The notes below the pieces were generated by a model. It worked only from the letters and a program-made list of their open reading frames with translations, was not told the origin of the DNA and did no database searches. From contig NZ_AUCH01000009.1 in NCBI RefSeq assembly GCF_000429665.1, positions 62,001 through 126,000 of the forward strand: 64,000 bases of DNA, read 5' to 3'. The DNA is from Azovibrio restrictus DSM 23866. GTDB lineage: Bacteria; Pseudomonadota; Gammaproteobacteria; Burkholderiales; Rhodocyclaceae. A program made the translations under genes and the position numbers. This document shows positions 23,705-32,179 of the stretch, in pieces. Position 1 is the first letter of the stretch, and each line of letters opens with the position of its first letter.

Positions 23705-24961
23705 ATGGCCCGGATGCTCTACTGCCTGCTGCTCTATCTGGGCGCGCCCCTGGTCTGGCTGCGCCTGCTGTGGCGCAGCCGCCGCCAGCCCGAATACCGG
23801 CAGCACCTGGGCGAGCGCTGGGGCTTTTTCGGTCAGCCCCCGGGGCCGGAACCGCTGATCTGGCTGCACGCCGTGTCGGTCGGCGAAACCCGGGCCGCCC
23901 AGCCCCTGATCCAGGCGCTGCTGCAAGCCTGGCCCGGACACCGGCTGCTGCTCACCTGCATGACCCCCACCGGCCGGGCCGCCGGGGCCGAACTCCTGGG
24001 CGACGATCCCCGGGTGCTGCAGGCCTACCTGCCCTACGACTACCCGGGCGCCATGGCCCGCTTCCTGGATCATTTCCGCCCCCGCCTGGGGGTGCTGATG
24101 GAAACGGAGATCTGGCCCAACCTGATGGCCGCCGCCGCCCGGCGTCAGCTGCCGGTGGTGCTCGCCAATGCCCGCTTGTCCCGCCGCTCGGCCCGGGGCT
24201 ATGCCCGCATCGCCGCCCTGGTGCGCCCGGCCCTGGAACGGCTGGCCGCCGTGGCAGCCCAGAGCGAAGCCGACGCCAACCGCCTGGCCCTGCTAGGCGC
24301 GCCCCGCATCAGCATCTGCGGCAACCTGAAATTCGACGTGAGCCCGGCCCCTGCGGCCCTGGCGCTGGGCGAGACCTGGCGCGCCGCCCTGGGCTCCCGC
24401 CCGGTCTGGCTGGCGGCCAGCACCCGGGAAGGGGAAGAAGTGCTGCTCCTGGAGGTACTGGAACGGCTGCAGCGGCCGGAGCTGCTGCTGGTCCTGGTGC
24501 CCCGCCATCCCCAGCGCTTCGAGGCCGTGGCCCGCCTGGTGCGGGAGCGGGGGCTGCGCCTGGCCTATCGCAGCCAGGGGCTGCCGGGAGCGGAACACCA
24601 GGTCTGGCTGGGGGACAGCATGGGGGAAATGGCGGCCTATTACCGGCTCGCCGACCTGGCCTTCGTGGGGGGCAGCCTGCTGCCCCTGGGCGGTCAGAAC
24701 CTGATCGAGGCGGCCGCCTGCGGCTGCCCGGTGCTGACCGGGCCCCACACCTTCAACTTCGCCCAGGCCAGCGCCGATGCCGTGGCGGCAGGCGCAGCCC
24801 GGCAGGTTGCAGATGCCGGGGAACTGGAAACGGTGCTGGGAGAACTGCTGGATGCCCCCGCAAAACGGGTGGCCATGGGACAGGCGGGCCGGGACTTCGC
24901 GGCGGCGCACCGGGGTGCGACGGCCCGCACCCTGGCCCTGATCACTTCAGCAGGGCGTTGA
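23705..24961 (+). CDS. waaA: 3-deoxy-D-manno-octulosonic acid (Kdo) transferase WaaA
   Basis: Transfers Kdo from CMP-Kdo to lipid IVA at the inner membrane. The 418-residue GT-B protein has an N-terminal membrane anchor (MLYCLLLYLGAPLVWLRLLW) and the family motifs IWLHAVSVGETRAAQPLI, LLLTCMTPTGR, METEIWPNLMAAAARR, GNLKFDV, and near the C-terminus FVGGSLLPLGGQNLIEAAA. The catalytic glutamate lies in the VGE segment. It follows waaC. Its last 20 bases overlap the 3' end of the convergent tolC gene. Confidence 0.95.
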   Translation: MARMLYCLLLYLGAPLVWLRLLWRSRRQPEYRQHLGERWGFFGQPPGPEPLIWLHAVSVGETRAAQPLIQALLQAWPGHRLLLTCMTPTGRAAGAELLGDDPRVLQAYLPYDYPGAMARFLDHFRPRLGVLMETEIWPNLMAAAARRQLPVVLANARLSRRSARGYARIAALVRPALERLAAVAAQSEADANRLALLGAPRISICGNLKFDVSPAPAALALGETWRAALGSRPVWLAASTREGEEVLLLEVLERLQRPELLLVLVPRHPQRFEAVARLVRERGLRLAYRSQGLPGAEHQVWLGDSMGEMAAYYRLADLAFVGGSLLPLGGQNLIEAAACGCPVLTGPHTFNFAQASADAVAAGAARQVADAGELETVLGELLDAPAKRVAMGQAGRDFAAAHRGATARTLALITSAGR

Positions 24962-26252
24962 TTTCCTGCAGGTCGGGTTCATCCAGGGAGCCCACGGCCC
25001 CCTTCAGACGCAGGCGGGCCATCAGGGTGTCGTGGTAGGACTTGGCCAGGTCCCGGCGGGTGACGAACAGTTGCTGCTCGGCATTCAACACGTCGATGTT
25101 GATGCGCACCCCCACCTCGTAGCCCAGCTTGTTGGATTCCAGGGAAGCCTTGGAGGAAGCATGGGCCGCTTCCAGGGCCTTGATCTGGGCCAGGCCGTTC
25201 ACCACCCCCAGGTAGCTCTGGCGGGCGCTCAGGGCTGCATTGCGGCGGGCTGATTCGAGGCTGGACATGGCCGCCGTGTAGCCGGCCGCCGCTTCCCGGG
25301 CTTTGGAGGAGACATAGCCGCCCTGGTAAATGGGCACGTTGAGCTGCAGCCCGATGCTGTTCACGTCGGTTTCCACCCGGGCGCTGCCGCCCGAGCTGGA
25401 GATACCCTTGCTGCGGCCGCTGCTGGCCACCAGATCCAGGGTGGGATAGTGGCCGGCGCGGGCCTTTTCCGCTTCCTTGCTGGCGATTTCTGCATTGTGC
25501 TGCTGGATCTGCACCGCCACGTTGTCCTTCTGGGCCGCTTCGACCCAGGGGTCCATCCGGGCCGGCTGGGGCGGCAGGATGGGCTTGCTGGTATCCAGGG
25601 TGGCGAGGCTTTCGGGCACCTCGCCGATGATCACCCGCAGGGCCTCCCGCTTCACTTCCAGGTCGTTGGCACTGGAGATTTCCTGGGCCGTGGCCAGGTC
25701 GTAGCGGGACTGGGCTTCGTAGGTATCCACCACGGTGGAGGTCCCCACCTCGAAATTCTTCTTGGCCTGCTCCAGCTGCTGGGCGATGGCCACCTTCTGG
25801 GCCTCGGCCGCCTGCAGGTTCACCTGGGCGTTGAGCACGTCGAAATAGGCCTGAGCCACCCGCAGGATCAGGTCCTGGCGGGCCTGGACGAACTGGGCCT
25901 CGGCCAGGGCCACGGCCAGCTTGCCCTGGTCATAGGCCACCCAGTTCTGCCAGCGGAACACGGGCTGGGACAGGGACAGGGTGTAGGCATTGCTGTTGTA
26001 CTGGCGCGCCGTGCTGACCCCGCCGCTGCTGATGTCGTTATCGTTCCAGGCGGTGTTGCCCGACAGGCTCAGGCTGGGCAGCAGGCCGGACAGGCCCTGG
26101 GGGCCCTTTTCCCGCCCGGCATCCAGGTTGGCCCGGGCCGTGGCGAACACCGCGTCGTAATCCTGGGCCTGCCGGTAGACCTGCAGCAGATCGACCGCCA
26201 GGGCGGGCGTGGCGGCCAACAACAGGGGCAGGAGCCAGGATGTCTTCTTCAT
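24942..26252 (-). CDS. tolC: TolC-family outer membrane channel
   Basis: A 436-residue outer-membrane efflux and type I secretion channel subunit. The signal peptide is MKKTSWLLPLLLAATPALA. The mature part has the duplicated TolC pattern: helices and strands starting DLLQVYRQAQDYDAVFATA, the first strand pair (LSLSQPVFRWQNWVAYDQGK), the second copy (LNVPIYQGGYVSSKAREA), and the coiled hairpins between. It could serve the RND pump encoded about 1 kb upstream on the same strand, with the rhodanese and methyltransferase genes between. The end overlaps waaA in convergent orientation. Confidence 0.92.
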   Translation of the reverse strand: MKKTSWLLPLLLAATPALAVDLLQVYRQAQDYDAVFATARANLDAGREKGPQGLSGLLPSLSLSGNTAWNDNDISSGGVSTARQYNSNAYTLSLSQPVFRWQNWVAYDQGKLAVALAEAQFVQARQDLILRVAQAYFDVLNAQVNLQAAEAQKVAIAQQLEQAKKNFEVGTSTVVDTYEAQSRYDLATAQEISSANDLEVKREALRVIIGEVPESLATLDTSKPILPPQPARMDPWVEAAQKDNVAVQIQQHNAEIASKEAEKARAGHYPTLDLVASSGRSKGISSSGGSARVETDVNSIGLQLNVPIYQGGYVSSKAREAAAGYTAAMSSLESARRNAALSARQSYLGVVNGLAQIKALEAAHASSKASLESNKLGYEVGVRINIDVLNAEQQLFVTRRDLAKSYHDTLMARLRLKGAVGSLDEPDLQEINALLK

Positions 26253-26262
26253 TTTTGCCTCA

Positions 26263-26586
26263 TCAATAACGTTTCATGGCCGGATCCACCGTCTGGGCCC
26301 AGGTATTCACGCCGCCGGAGAGGTTGTACACCTCCCCGAAGCCCCGGGACTCCAGGAACATGCCCACCTGCATGCTGCGACCGCCGTGGTGGCAGATGCA
26401 GACCAGGGGGGCATCCGGCTGCAGCTCCTGCAGGCGCAGGGGCACGCTGGCCATGGGCATCAGGGTGCTGCCGGGAATGTGGCAGTACTCGTGTTCCCAG
26501 GCCTCGCGCACGTCCAGCAGCTGGGGAGCGGGCCGGCTTGCATCGGCGAGCCAGGCCGCCAGTTCCGGGGCACTGAGATGACGCAT
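26263..26586 (-). CDS. Single-domain rhodanese-like protein
   Basis: A 107-residue rhodanese domain with LLDVREAWEHEYCHIPGS and the active-site cysteine in CICHHGGRSMQVGMFL, a six-residue loop of the sulfurtransferase type (CHHGGRS). It ends VYNLSGGVNTWAQTVDP, the common end of GlpE/PspE-size proteins. It is probably cytosolic since no signal is visible. Its start overlaps the stop of the PCMT-like gene as ATGA and it lies 10 bases before tolC, so the three are likely cotranscribed. The sulfur acceptor is unknown. Confidence 0.9.
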   Translation of the reverse strand: MRHLSAPELAAWLADASRPAPQLLDVREAWEHEYCHIPGSTLMPMASVPLRLQELQPDAPLVCICHHGGRSMQVGMFLESRGFGEVYNLSGGVNTWAQTVDPAMKRY

Positions 26587-27239
26587 CAGAAGCTGAAGGC
26601 CGGCTCGGCGCAGAAGTTTTCCAGCATCGGCACCACGGTTTCGAACATGTTGACCGTGTTGTAGATGCCTTCGGCGGTGCAGGTCACCAGCTGCGCCCGC
26701 ATCACCGGCGCCGTGCCGACGATGGCGGCCAGCCGGCCACCGACGCGCAGCTGCTTCAGGATGGCCTCGGGAATGGCGGGAACGCCGCCGGAAATCACGA
26801 TCACGTCGTAGGGCCCCCGGGCCGCCAGGCCCCGGGCGCCGTCGGCGGTTTCCACGGTGACATTGGTGATGCCGGCCCGGGTCAGGTTGCCCCGGGCCAC
26901 GTCGGCCAGCTCGGCGTTGATTTCCACGCTCACCACATGCTCCGCCTTGGCGGCCAGCAGGGCCGCCATGTAGCCGCTGCCGGTGCCGATCTCGAGCACC
27001 TTGTCGGTGGGCTTGACGCTCAGTTCCTGCAGCAGCCGGGCTTCAACCCGGGGCGCCAGCATCACCTGGCCCTGCCCCAGGGGCAGCTCCAGGTCCACGA
27101 AGGCCAGGGACTTGCTGGCGGCAGGCACGAATTCCTCCCGCTTGACGGTAAACAGCAGGTCCAGCACGGACTGATCCAGCACCTCCCAGGGGCGGATCTG
27201 CTGCTCGACCATGTTGAAGCGGGCTTGCTCGATGTTCAT
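26586..27239 (-). CDS. Protein-L-isoaspartate O-methyltransferase family protein
   Basis: A 217-residue SAM-dependent methyltransferase of the PCMT family. It has MVEQQIRPWEVLD and REEFVPAA at the N-terminus, motif I VLEIGTGSGYMAALLAAKA, and VVSVEINAELADVARGNL. The start is ATG 27239, six bases after GGAG. The usual PCMT active-site Ser/Thr loop near residue 60 is replaced here by LPLGQGQVMLAP, as in the shorter Pcm-like proteins of betaproteobacteria whose repair activity is unproven. It opens the Pcm-rhodanese-TolC series. It may be misannotated as a true isoaspartate repair enzyme. Confidence 0.85.
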   Translation of the reverse strand: MNIEQARFNMVEQQIRPWEVLDQSVLDLLFTVKREEFVPAASKSLAFVDLELPLGQGQVMLAPRVEARLLQELSVKPTDKVLEIGTGSGYMAALLAAKAEHVVSVEINAELADVARGNLTRAGITNVTVETADGARGLAARGPYDVIVISGGVPAIPEAILKQLRVGGRLAAIVGTAPVMRAQLVTCTAEGIYNTVNMFETVVPMLENFCAEPAFSF

Positions 27240-27299
27240 AGGGGTCTCCAAGGCGGAAATATTAGCACGATCTAATATACGGATTCTGGTAAAGCCGGA

Positions 27300-30200
27300 T
27301 TATAGCGCAGCCGCCTCCGTTGCCGCCCCAGGCCCCGGGACCTTGTACCAGGCCGCGTAGAGGGCCGGCAGGAACAGCAGGGTGAGCACGGTGGCCACCA
27401 GCAGCCCCCCCATGATGGCCACCGCCATGGGCCCCCAGAACACCTGGCGGGTAAGGGGCAGCATGGCCAGGATGGCCGCCGCCGCCGTGAGCATGATGGG
27501 TCGGCAACGACGCACGGCGGCACCGACGATGGCCTCCCAGGCGGGCTTGCCGGCCTGCTCGTCCCGTTCGATCTGATCCACCAGGATCACCGAGTTGCGC
27601 ATGATCATGCCGAACAGGGCGATCACCCCCAGGTTGGCCACGAAGCCGTAGGGCGCATTGAACAGCAGCAGGGCCAGGGCCACGCCGATCAGCCCCAGGG
27701 GGGCGGTGAGCAGGACCATCACGGTACGGCCCATGCTCTGCAGCTGGATCATCAACAGGGTAATCACGGCCAGGAGCATCACCGGCATCACCGCCTTGAT
27801 GGAGCTTTCCCCCTTGGCCGACTCTTCCACCGAACCGCCCACCTCGATCCGGTAACCGGCAGGCAGGTTGGCCTCCAGGCTGCGGATGCCGGGCAGCAGA
27901 TCCCCGGTGATCTCGGCCGGCTGGCGCGAAGCCCGGCCCTGGTCGCGCACGTCGGCGCGCACCGTCAGCACCGGCAGCCGGTTGCGGCGCCAGATCAGGG
28001 CGTCCTCCAGCACCGGCACCAGCTTCACCACCTGGACCAGGGGGATGCTACGCCCGTCGGCCAGATGGATGTCCAGGTCCTGGAGCTCGTCCAGGCTGCC
28101 CGCCTCGCCGGGGGCCGCCCGCATCACCACATCCACCAGCCGGTCCCCCTCGCGCAGCTGGGTCACCGTGCGCCCCTGGAGCAGGAACTGCAGGAAGGAG
28201 GAAAGCTCCTGGGCGGAAATCCCCAGGGCCCGGGCCCGGTCGTGATCCACCTCCAGGCGCACCCCCTTGGCCATCTCGTTCCAGCTGAAATTGACGTTGT
28301 GCAGATGCGGATGGGCCCGCATCAGCTCCGCCACCCGGGCCGCCATGTCGCGCAGCTGGGCCGGGTCCTCCCCCATCACCCGGAACTGCACCGGATAGCC
28401 CACCGGCGGCCCGTTCTCCAGCCGCAGCACCCGCAGCCGCACGCCGCTCCAGGCGGCATCGGCAAAGGCGGCCTCGAGCTTCTGCTTCAACCGCTCCCGG
28501 GCCTCCAGGCCGCCCGTGGTGATGACGAACTGGGCGAAATTGTCGTTGAACAGCTGCTGGTCCAGGGGCAGGTAGAAGCGGGGGCTGCCTATCCCCACAT
28601 AGCTCAGGAAGAACTTCACGTCCTCGCCCCCGGCCTGGCGCAACAGCGCCTCCACCCGGCTGGCCTCCTGGCTGGTGGCCCGCAGGGAAGCCCCTTCGGG
28701 GAGCCACAGGTCCACCAGCAGCTCGGGCCGGCTGGAGGCCGGGAAGAACTGCTTCTGCACCGCCGTGGCGAACACCCCCATGGACAGGACGAACACCACC
28801 AGGGTGGCCGCGATGACCCGCCAGCGATGCACCACGCACCAGGTCACCAGGGCCCGGAAGCGGCGGTAGAAGGGTGTGTCGTAGATGTCTTCCTCGCTGT
28901 GGCGGCTGGCCCGGGCCCGGAGTTTTTCCGGGTTCAGGAGCCGGGAACCCAGGTAGGGGGTGAACACCACGGCCACCACCCAGGACACCAGGAGGGCGAT
29001 GGTGACCACGGCGAAGATGGAAAAGGTGTATTCCCCGGCGGCGGAACGGGCAAAGCCCACAGGCATGAAGCCCGCCGCCGTGATCAGGGTGCCGGTAAGC
29101 ATGGGAAAGGCCGTGGAGGTGTAGGCGAAGGTGGCGGCCTTGAAGCGGTCCCAGCCCTGCTCCATCTTCACCACCATCATTTCCACGGCGATGATGGCGT
29201 CGTCCACCAGCAGCCCCAGGGCGATGATCAGGGCCCCCAGGGAGATGCGCTGCAGGTCGATGCCGAACACCGCCATGAACAGGAAGGTCACCGCCAGCAC
29301 CAGGGGAATGGACAGGGCCACCACCGCCCCGGTGCGCAGCCCCAGACTGAGGAAGGAAACCGCCAGCACGATGGCCACGGCTTCCCCCAGGGACTGCATG
29401 AAGAGCTGCAGGGAAGAGGCGACGATTTCCGGCTGGTTCGCCACCTGGTGGATGTCCAGCCCCAGGGGCAGCTGCGCCTGGAAGCCGGCCACGGCCGCAG
29501 ACAGGTGCTCGCCCAGGCGGATCACGTCGCCGCCCCGGGCCATGACGATGCCCAGGCCGATGGCCTCCCGGCCGTTGTAATACATGCGCGGCTCCGGGGG
29601 ATCGGCGAGGCCCCGCTGCACCCGGGCCACGTCCCCGAGCCGGAAGCTGCGGCCCTCCACCACCAGGGCGATGGCCTCGATGGCTTCGGGGGACTGGAAG
29701 TTGCCGGGCACCCGCAGGCGCACCCGGTCCTGGGCGGTCTCGAAGTAACCGGCCGCCGTCATGGCGTTCTGGCGGGCCAGCACATCGGCCACGGCCTGGA
29801 CCGAAATGCCCAGGTTGGCGAGCTTGGCCCGGGAAAAGTCGATGTGGATCTTCTCCCCCTGGACGCCGATCAGCTCCACCTTCTTCACGTCCGGCACCTG
29901 GTACAGGACCTTGGCCAGCCGGTCCGCCTCCCGGCGCAGGGCGGCCAGATCGAAGCCGTCCCCGGTGAGGGCGTAGATGCTCACCATGGTGTCCCCGAAC
30001 TCGTCGTTGGCAAAGGGTCCCAGAACCCCCTGGGGCAGGTTGCCGGCCATGTCCCCCAGCTTCTTGCGCACCTGGTACCAGGAATCGGGCACCGCCGCCT
30101 TGGGGGTGTAGTCCTTGAGCTCCACGAACACCATGGACTCCCCGGGCTTGGAATAGGAGCGCAGTACATGAACCCAGGGGGTTTCCTGGAGCTTCTTCTC

Positions 30201-30422
30201 GATGGCCTCGGTGACCTGCTGTTCCACCTCCCGGGCGCTGGCCCCGGGCCAGAGGGTGCGCACCACCATCACCTTGATGGTGAAGTCCGGGTCTTCCGCC
30301 CGGCCCAGCTTGAAATAGGACAGGGCGCCGGCCAGCATCAGCACCACCATCAGGTAGAGCACCATGGACGGATGGTGCAGGGCCCAGGCCGACAGGTTGT
30401 AACGCCCCGGGTGGTATTTCAT
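27300..30422 (-). CDS. RND efflux transporter permease (AcrB/MexK-like)
   Basis: A 1040-residue inner-membrane proton-drug antiporter. It has an N-terminal helix (HPSMVLYLMVVLMLAGALSY), two large periplasmic loops and two six-helix bundles. The proton-relay aspartates are in LIIALGLLVDDAIIAVEMMV (TM4), and the second bundle has LFGMIMRNSVILVDQIERDE. The length is typical for the hydrophobe/amphiphile RND family, and overall style resembles TriC/MexK-like pumps. Its ATG overlaps the stop of the membrane-fusion gene as ATGA. It probably works with that MFP and the TolC-like channel encoded downstream. Substrates are unknown. Confidence 0.93.
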   Translation of the reverse strand: MKYHPGRYNLSAWALHHPSMVLYLMVVLMLAGALSYFKLGRAEDPDFTIKVMVVRTLWPGASAREVEQQVTEAIEKKLQETPWVHVLRSYSKPGESMVFVELKDYTPKAAVPDSWYQVRKKLGDMAGNLPQGVLGPFANDEFGDTMVSIYALTGDGFDLAALRREADRLAKVLYQVPDVKKVELIGVQGEKIHIDFSRAKLANLGISVQAVADVLARQNAMTAAGYFETAQDRVRLRVPGNFQSPEAIEAIALVVEGRSFRLGDVARVQRGLADPPEPRMYYNGREAIGLGIVMARGGDVIRLGEHLSAAVAGFQAQLPLGLDIHQVANQPEIVASSLQLFMQSLGEAVAIVLAVSFLSLGLRTGAVVALSIPLVLAVTFLFMAVFGIDLQRISLGALIIALGLLVDDAIIAVEMMVVKMEQGWDRFKAATFAYTSTAFPMLTGTLITAAGFMPVGFARSAAGEYTFSIFAVVTIALLVSWVVAVVFTPYLGSRLLNPEKLRARASRHSEEDIYDTPFYRRFRALVTWCVVHRWRVIAATLVVFVLSMGVFATAVQKQFFPASSRPELLVDLWLPEGASLRATSQEASRVEALLRQAGGEDVKFFLSYVGIGSPRFYLPLDQQLFNDNFAQFVITTGGLEARERLKQKLEAAFADAAWSGVRLRVLRLENGPPVGYPVQFRVMGEDPAQLRDMAARVAELMRAHPHLHNVNFSWNEMAKGVRLEVDHDRARALGISAQELSSFLQFLLQGRTVTQLREGDRLVDVVMRAAPGEAGSLDELQDLDIHLADGRSIPLVQVVKLVPVLEDALIWRRNRLPVLTVRADVRDQGRASRQPAEITGDLLPGIRSLEANLPAGYRIEVGGSVEESAKGESSIKAVMPVMLLAVITLLMIQLQSMGRTVMVLLTAPLGLIGVALALLLFNAPYGFVANLGVIALFGMIMRNSVILVDQIERDEQAGKPAWEAIVGAAVRRCRPIMLTAAAAILAMLPLTRQVFWGPMAVAIMGGLLVATVLTLLFLPALYAAWYKVPGPGAATEAAAL

Positions 30423-31459
30423 GGGCGGCGTTCCTGGGGCTGGATCTGTTCCCCGGGCGCCAGCTTGTGGGCCCCCGCTACCACCACCCGTTCGCCGCCC
30501 TGCAGGCCGCCGCCGATGCGGGCATAGCCTTCCTCCCAGGCCAGCACCTGCACCGGGCGCAGGCTGACCTTGTCATCCTGGCCCACCACCCACACGGCGG
30601 GCTGGTCCCCCTGCTGGAAGATGGCGCCGCCGGGCAGGCGCAGGCCCGCGCCCGGCATGTCCACGCTGACGGTGGCGCTCATGCCCAGCTTCAGGGCCGG
30701 GTCGGCCGATTCGATGCGGACCCGGACCGGATAGGTCCGGGTGGCGGCATCGGCCACGGCGCCGATTTCCCGGATCTGCCCCGGGTAGTCGCGCTCCCCG
30801 TCAGCCCACAACCGCACCTGGACCCGGTCCCCCACCCGCAACTTGCCCATGCGGGATTCAGGCAGGTCGAAGGCCGCCTCGGGCTGGTCGGGGCGGGCCA
30901 GGCGCAGCACGGTCTGGCCCGGGGCCACCACCTGCCCCACTTCCGCCTCGACCCGGGCAATCACCCCGTCCTGGTCGGCCAGCAGATCCGTGTAGCCGCG
31001 CTGGTTGCGCGCCAGCTCCGCCTGGGCCCGGGCCGCCTTGAGGGCGGTTTCCTTGCCGTCCAGGGCTGTCTGGCTGACGAAGTTCCTGGCCTTCAGGGTG
31101 CGGTAGCGCTCCGCCTCGGCCTGGGCCAGGCTCAGCTCCGCCTCCACCGCTGCCAGGTTCAGGGCCTGATCGGCGGGGTCCAGACGCGCCAGCACCTGGC
31201 CGGCCCGAACCGGACTGCCCACATCCACCAGCCGCTTCTGCAGCTTGCCCCCCACCTGGAAGGCCAGGGGGGCTTCGGTACGGGAGCGGATGGTGGCGCT
31301 GTAGCGCTGCTGCCCCTGACCGCCGTCATCCGCCACCCCCTGGACCAGCACCGGGCGGGGCGGCAGGGGAGGCGGCGCCTCCTGGCCGCAGGCGCCCAGC
31401 AGCCAGGGCAGGGTCAGAAGCAGAGGCAGGGAAAATCCTGAAGAAGGTGGCTTGATCAT
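30419..31459 (-). CDS. RND efflux periplasmic adaptor (membrane fusion lipoprotein)
   Basis: A 346-residue adaptor that joins the RND permease to the outer-membrane channel. The N-terminal signal ends in a lipobox (LLGACGQE), so it is probably lipidated at the cysteine. Next come the lipoyl-like half-motif APLAFQVGGKLQKRLVDVGSPVRAG, a coiled-coil hairpin (about residues 95-150), the second lipoyl half (DGVIARVEAEVGQVVAPGQ), and the beta-barrel and membrane-proximal domains. The start overlaps the tetR stop as ATGA and the stop overlaps the permease gene, making a tightly coupled operon. Confidence 0.93.
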   Translation of the reverse strand: MIKPPSSGFSLPLLLTLPWLLGACGQEAPPPLPPRPVLVQGVADDGGQGQQRYSATIRSRTEAPLAFQVGGKLQKRLVDVGSPVRAGQVLARLDPADQALNLAAVEAELSLAQAEAERYRTLKARNFVSQTALDGKETALKAARAQAELARNQRGYTDLLADQDGVIARVEAEVGQVVAPGQTVLRLARPDQPEAAFDLPESRMGKLRVGDRVQVRLWADGERDYPGQIREIGAVADAATRTYPVRVRIESADPALKLGMSATVSVDMPGAGLRLPGGAIFQQGDQPAVWVVGQDDKVSLRPVQVLAWEEGYARIGGGLQGGERVVVAGAHKLAPGEQIQPQERRP

Positions 31460-32121
31460 GCGGTGCTCCCGGGCTGGCGCAGCAGCCCCTGCAAGAGCAG
31501 ATCCAGATGGGTCTGCAGGTAGAGGCCGGGCTCGTGCTGGGGCATGTCCCCCAGCACCCCGTGTATCGAGTGACGCCAGATGGTCAGCATCAGCACCGGC
31601 GCCAGCACCAGGTCCACCGCCGTGGCCAGGGGCATGGGGCGGAATTCGCCGCTGTCCATGCCTTCCTGCAGCACCTGGGCCAGCAGCCTGCGGCCCCGGT
31701 TGATCACCTGCTCATGGTAGAAATGCACGACCCCGGGAAAGTTGCGGGCCTCGGCGATGATCAGCTTGGGAATGCCCCCGTAGGGGGTGGCGCCCACCAG
31801 CTCCCACCAGCCCAGGACCAGGGCCCGCAGCAGTTCGGCCCGGCAGCCCCGGTGGGCGGCGATCATCGCCTCCCCCTCTTCCAGGGTGGGCAGGATGCCC
31901 TCCCGGACCACCGCTTCGAACAGGGCTTCCTTGTTCTCGAAATAGAGGTACAGGGCCCCCTTGGAAACGCCGGCCAGACGCGCCACATCCTCCAGCCGGG
32001 TAGCGGCAAAACCATTGTCCACGAACAGGCGCAGGGCGGCCGCCGTCAGCTCGGCCGGACGGGCTTCCTTGCGGCGCTGGCGCGGCCGGGGGGACGCGGC
32101 GGGAACAGGGGGAGAGGACAT
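31456..32121 (-). CDS. TetR-family transcriptional regulator of the efflux operon
   Basis: A 221-residue TetR-type repressor: a basic N-terminus (RPRQRRKEARPAEL), helix-turn-helix TRLEDVARLAGVSKGALYLYFENKEALF (residues about 42-68), and a C-terminal ligand domain of the AcrR type (LVLGWWELVGATPYGG). It is the first gene of a tetR-MFP-RND operon, so it probably represses its own operon and is released by pump substrates. The ATG at 32121 lies four bases after a perfect 40-bp palindrome. No Shine-Dalgarno fits between them, so either the mRNA is leaderless or a later start is used. Confidence 0.9.
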   Translation of the reverse strand: MSSPPVPAASPRPRQRRKEARPAELTAAALRLFVDNGFAATRLEDVARLAGVSKGALYLYFENKEALFEAVVREGILPTLEEGEAMIAAHRGCRAELLRALVLGWWELVGATPYGGIPKLIIAEARNFPGVVHFYHEQVINRGRRLLAQVLQEGMDSGEFRPMPLATAVDLVLAPVLMLTIWRHSIHGVLGDMPQHEPGLYLQTHLDLLLQGLLRQPGSTA

Positions 32122-32124
32122 GAC

Positions 32125-32164
32125 GGGGCAGAATTACTGACTCAAAAGTCAGTAATTCTGCCCC
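32125..32164. promoter_or_regulatory. Perfect 40-bp palindrome, probable TetR operator
   Basis: Arms GGGGCAGAATTACTGACT and its exact reverse complement are separated by CAAA. The core ACTGACT-N4-AGTCAGT has the form of operators bound by TetR-type efflux repressors. It sits directly before the tetR ATG and after the stop of the carbonic-anhydrase-like gene. It could also fold in RNA as a terminator-like hairpin for that upstream gene, though no T run follows. Confidence 0.75.
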
Positions 32165-32179
32165 GGCCGGCAGGCCCGG

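Noticed and set aside
27262..27523. Minus-strand frames at the end of the RND gene as separate small genes
   Set aside because: They are other-frame readings of the RND C-terminus.
28065..30527. Plus-strand open frame of about 820 codons opposite the RND permease
   Set aside because: His/Gln/Gly-rich antisense shadow; the permease frame has full family motifs.
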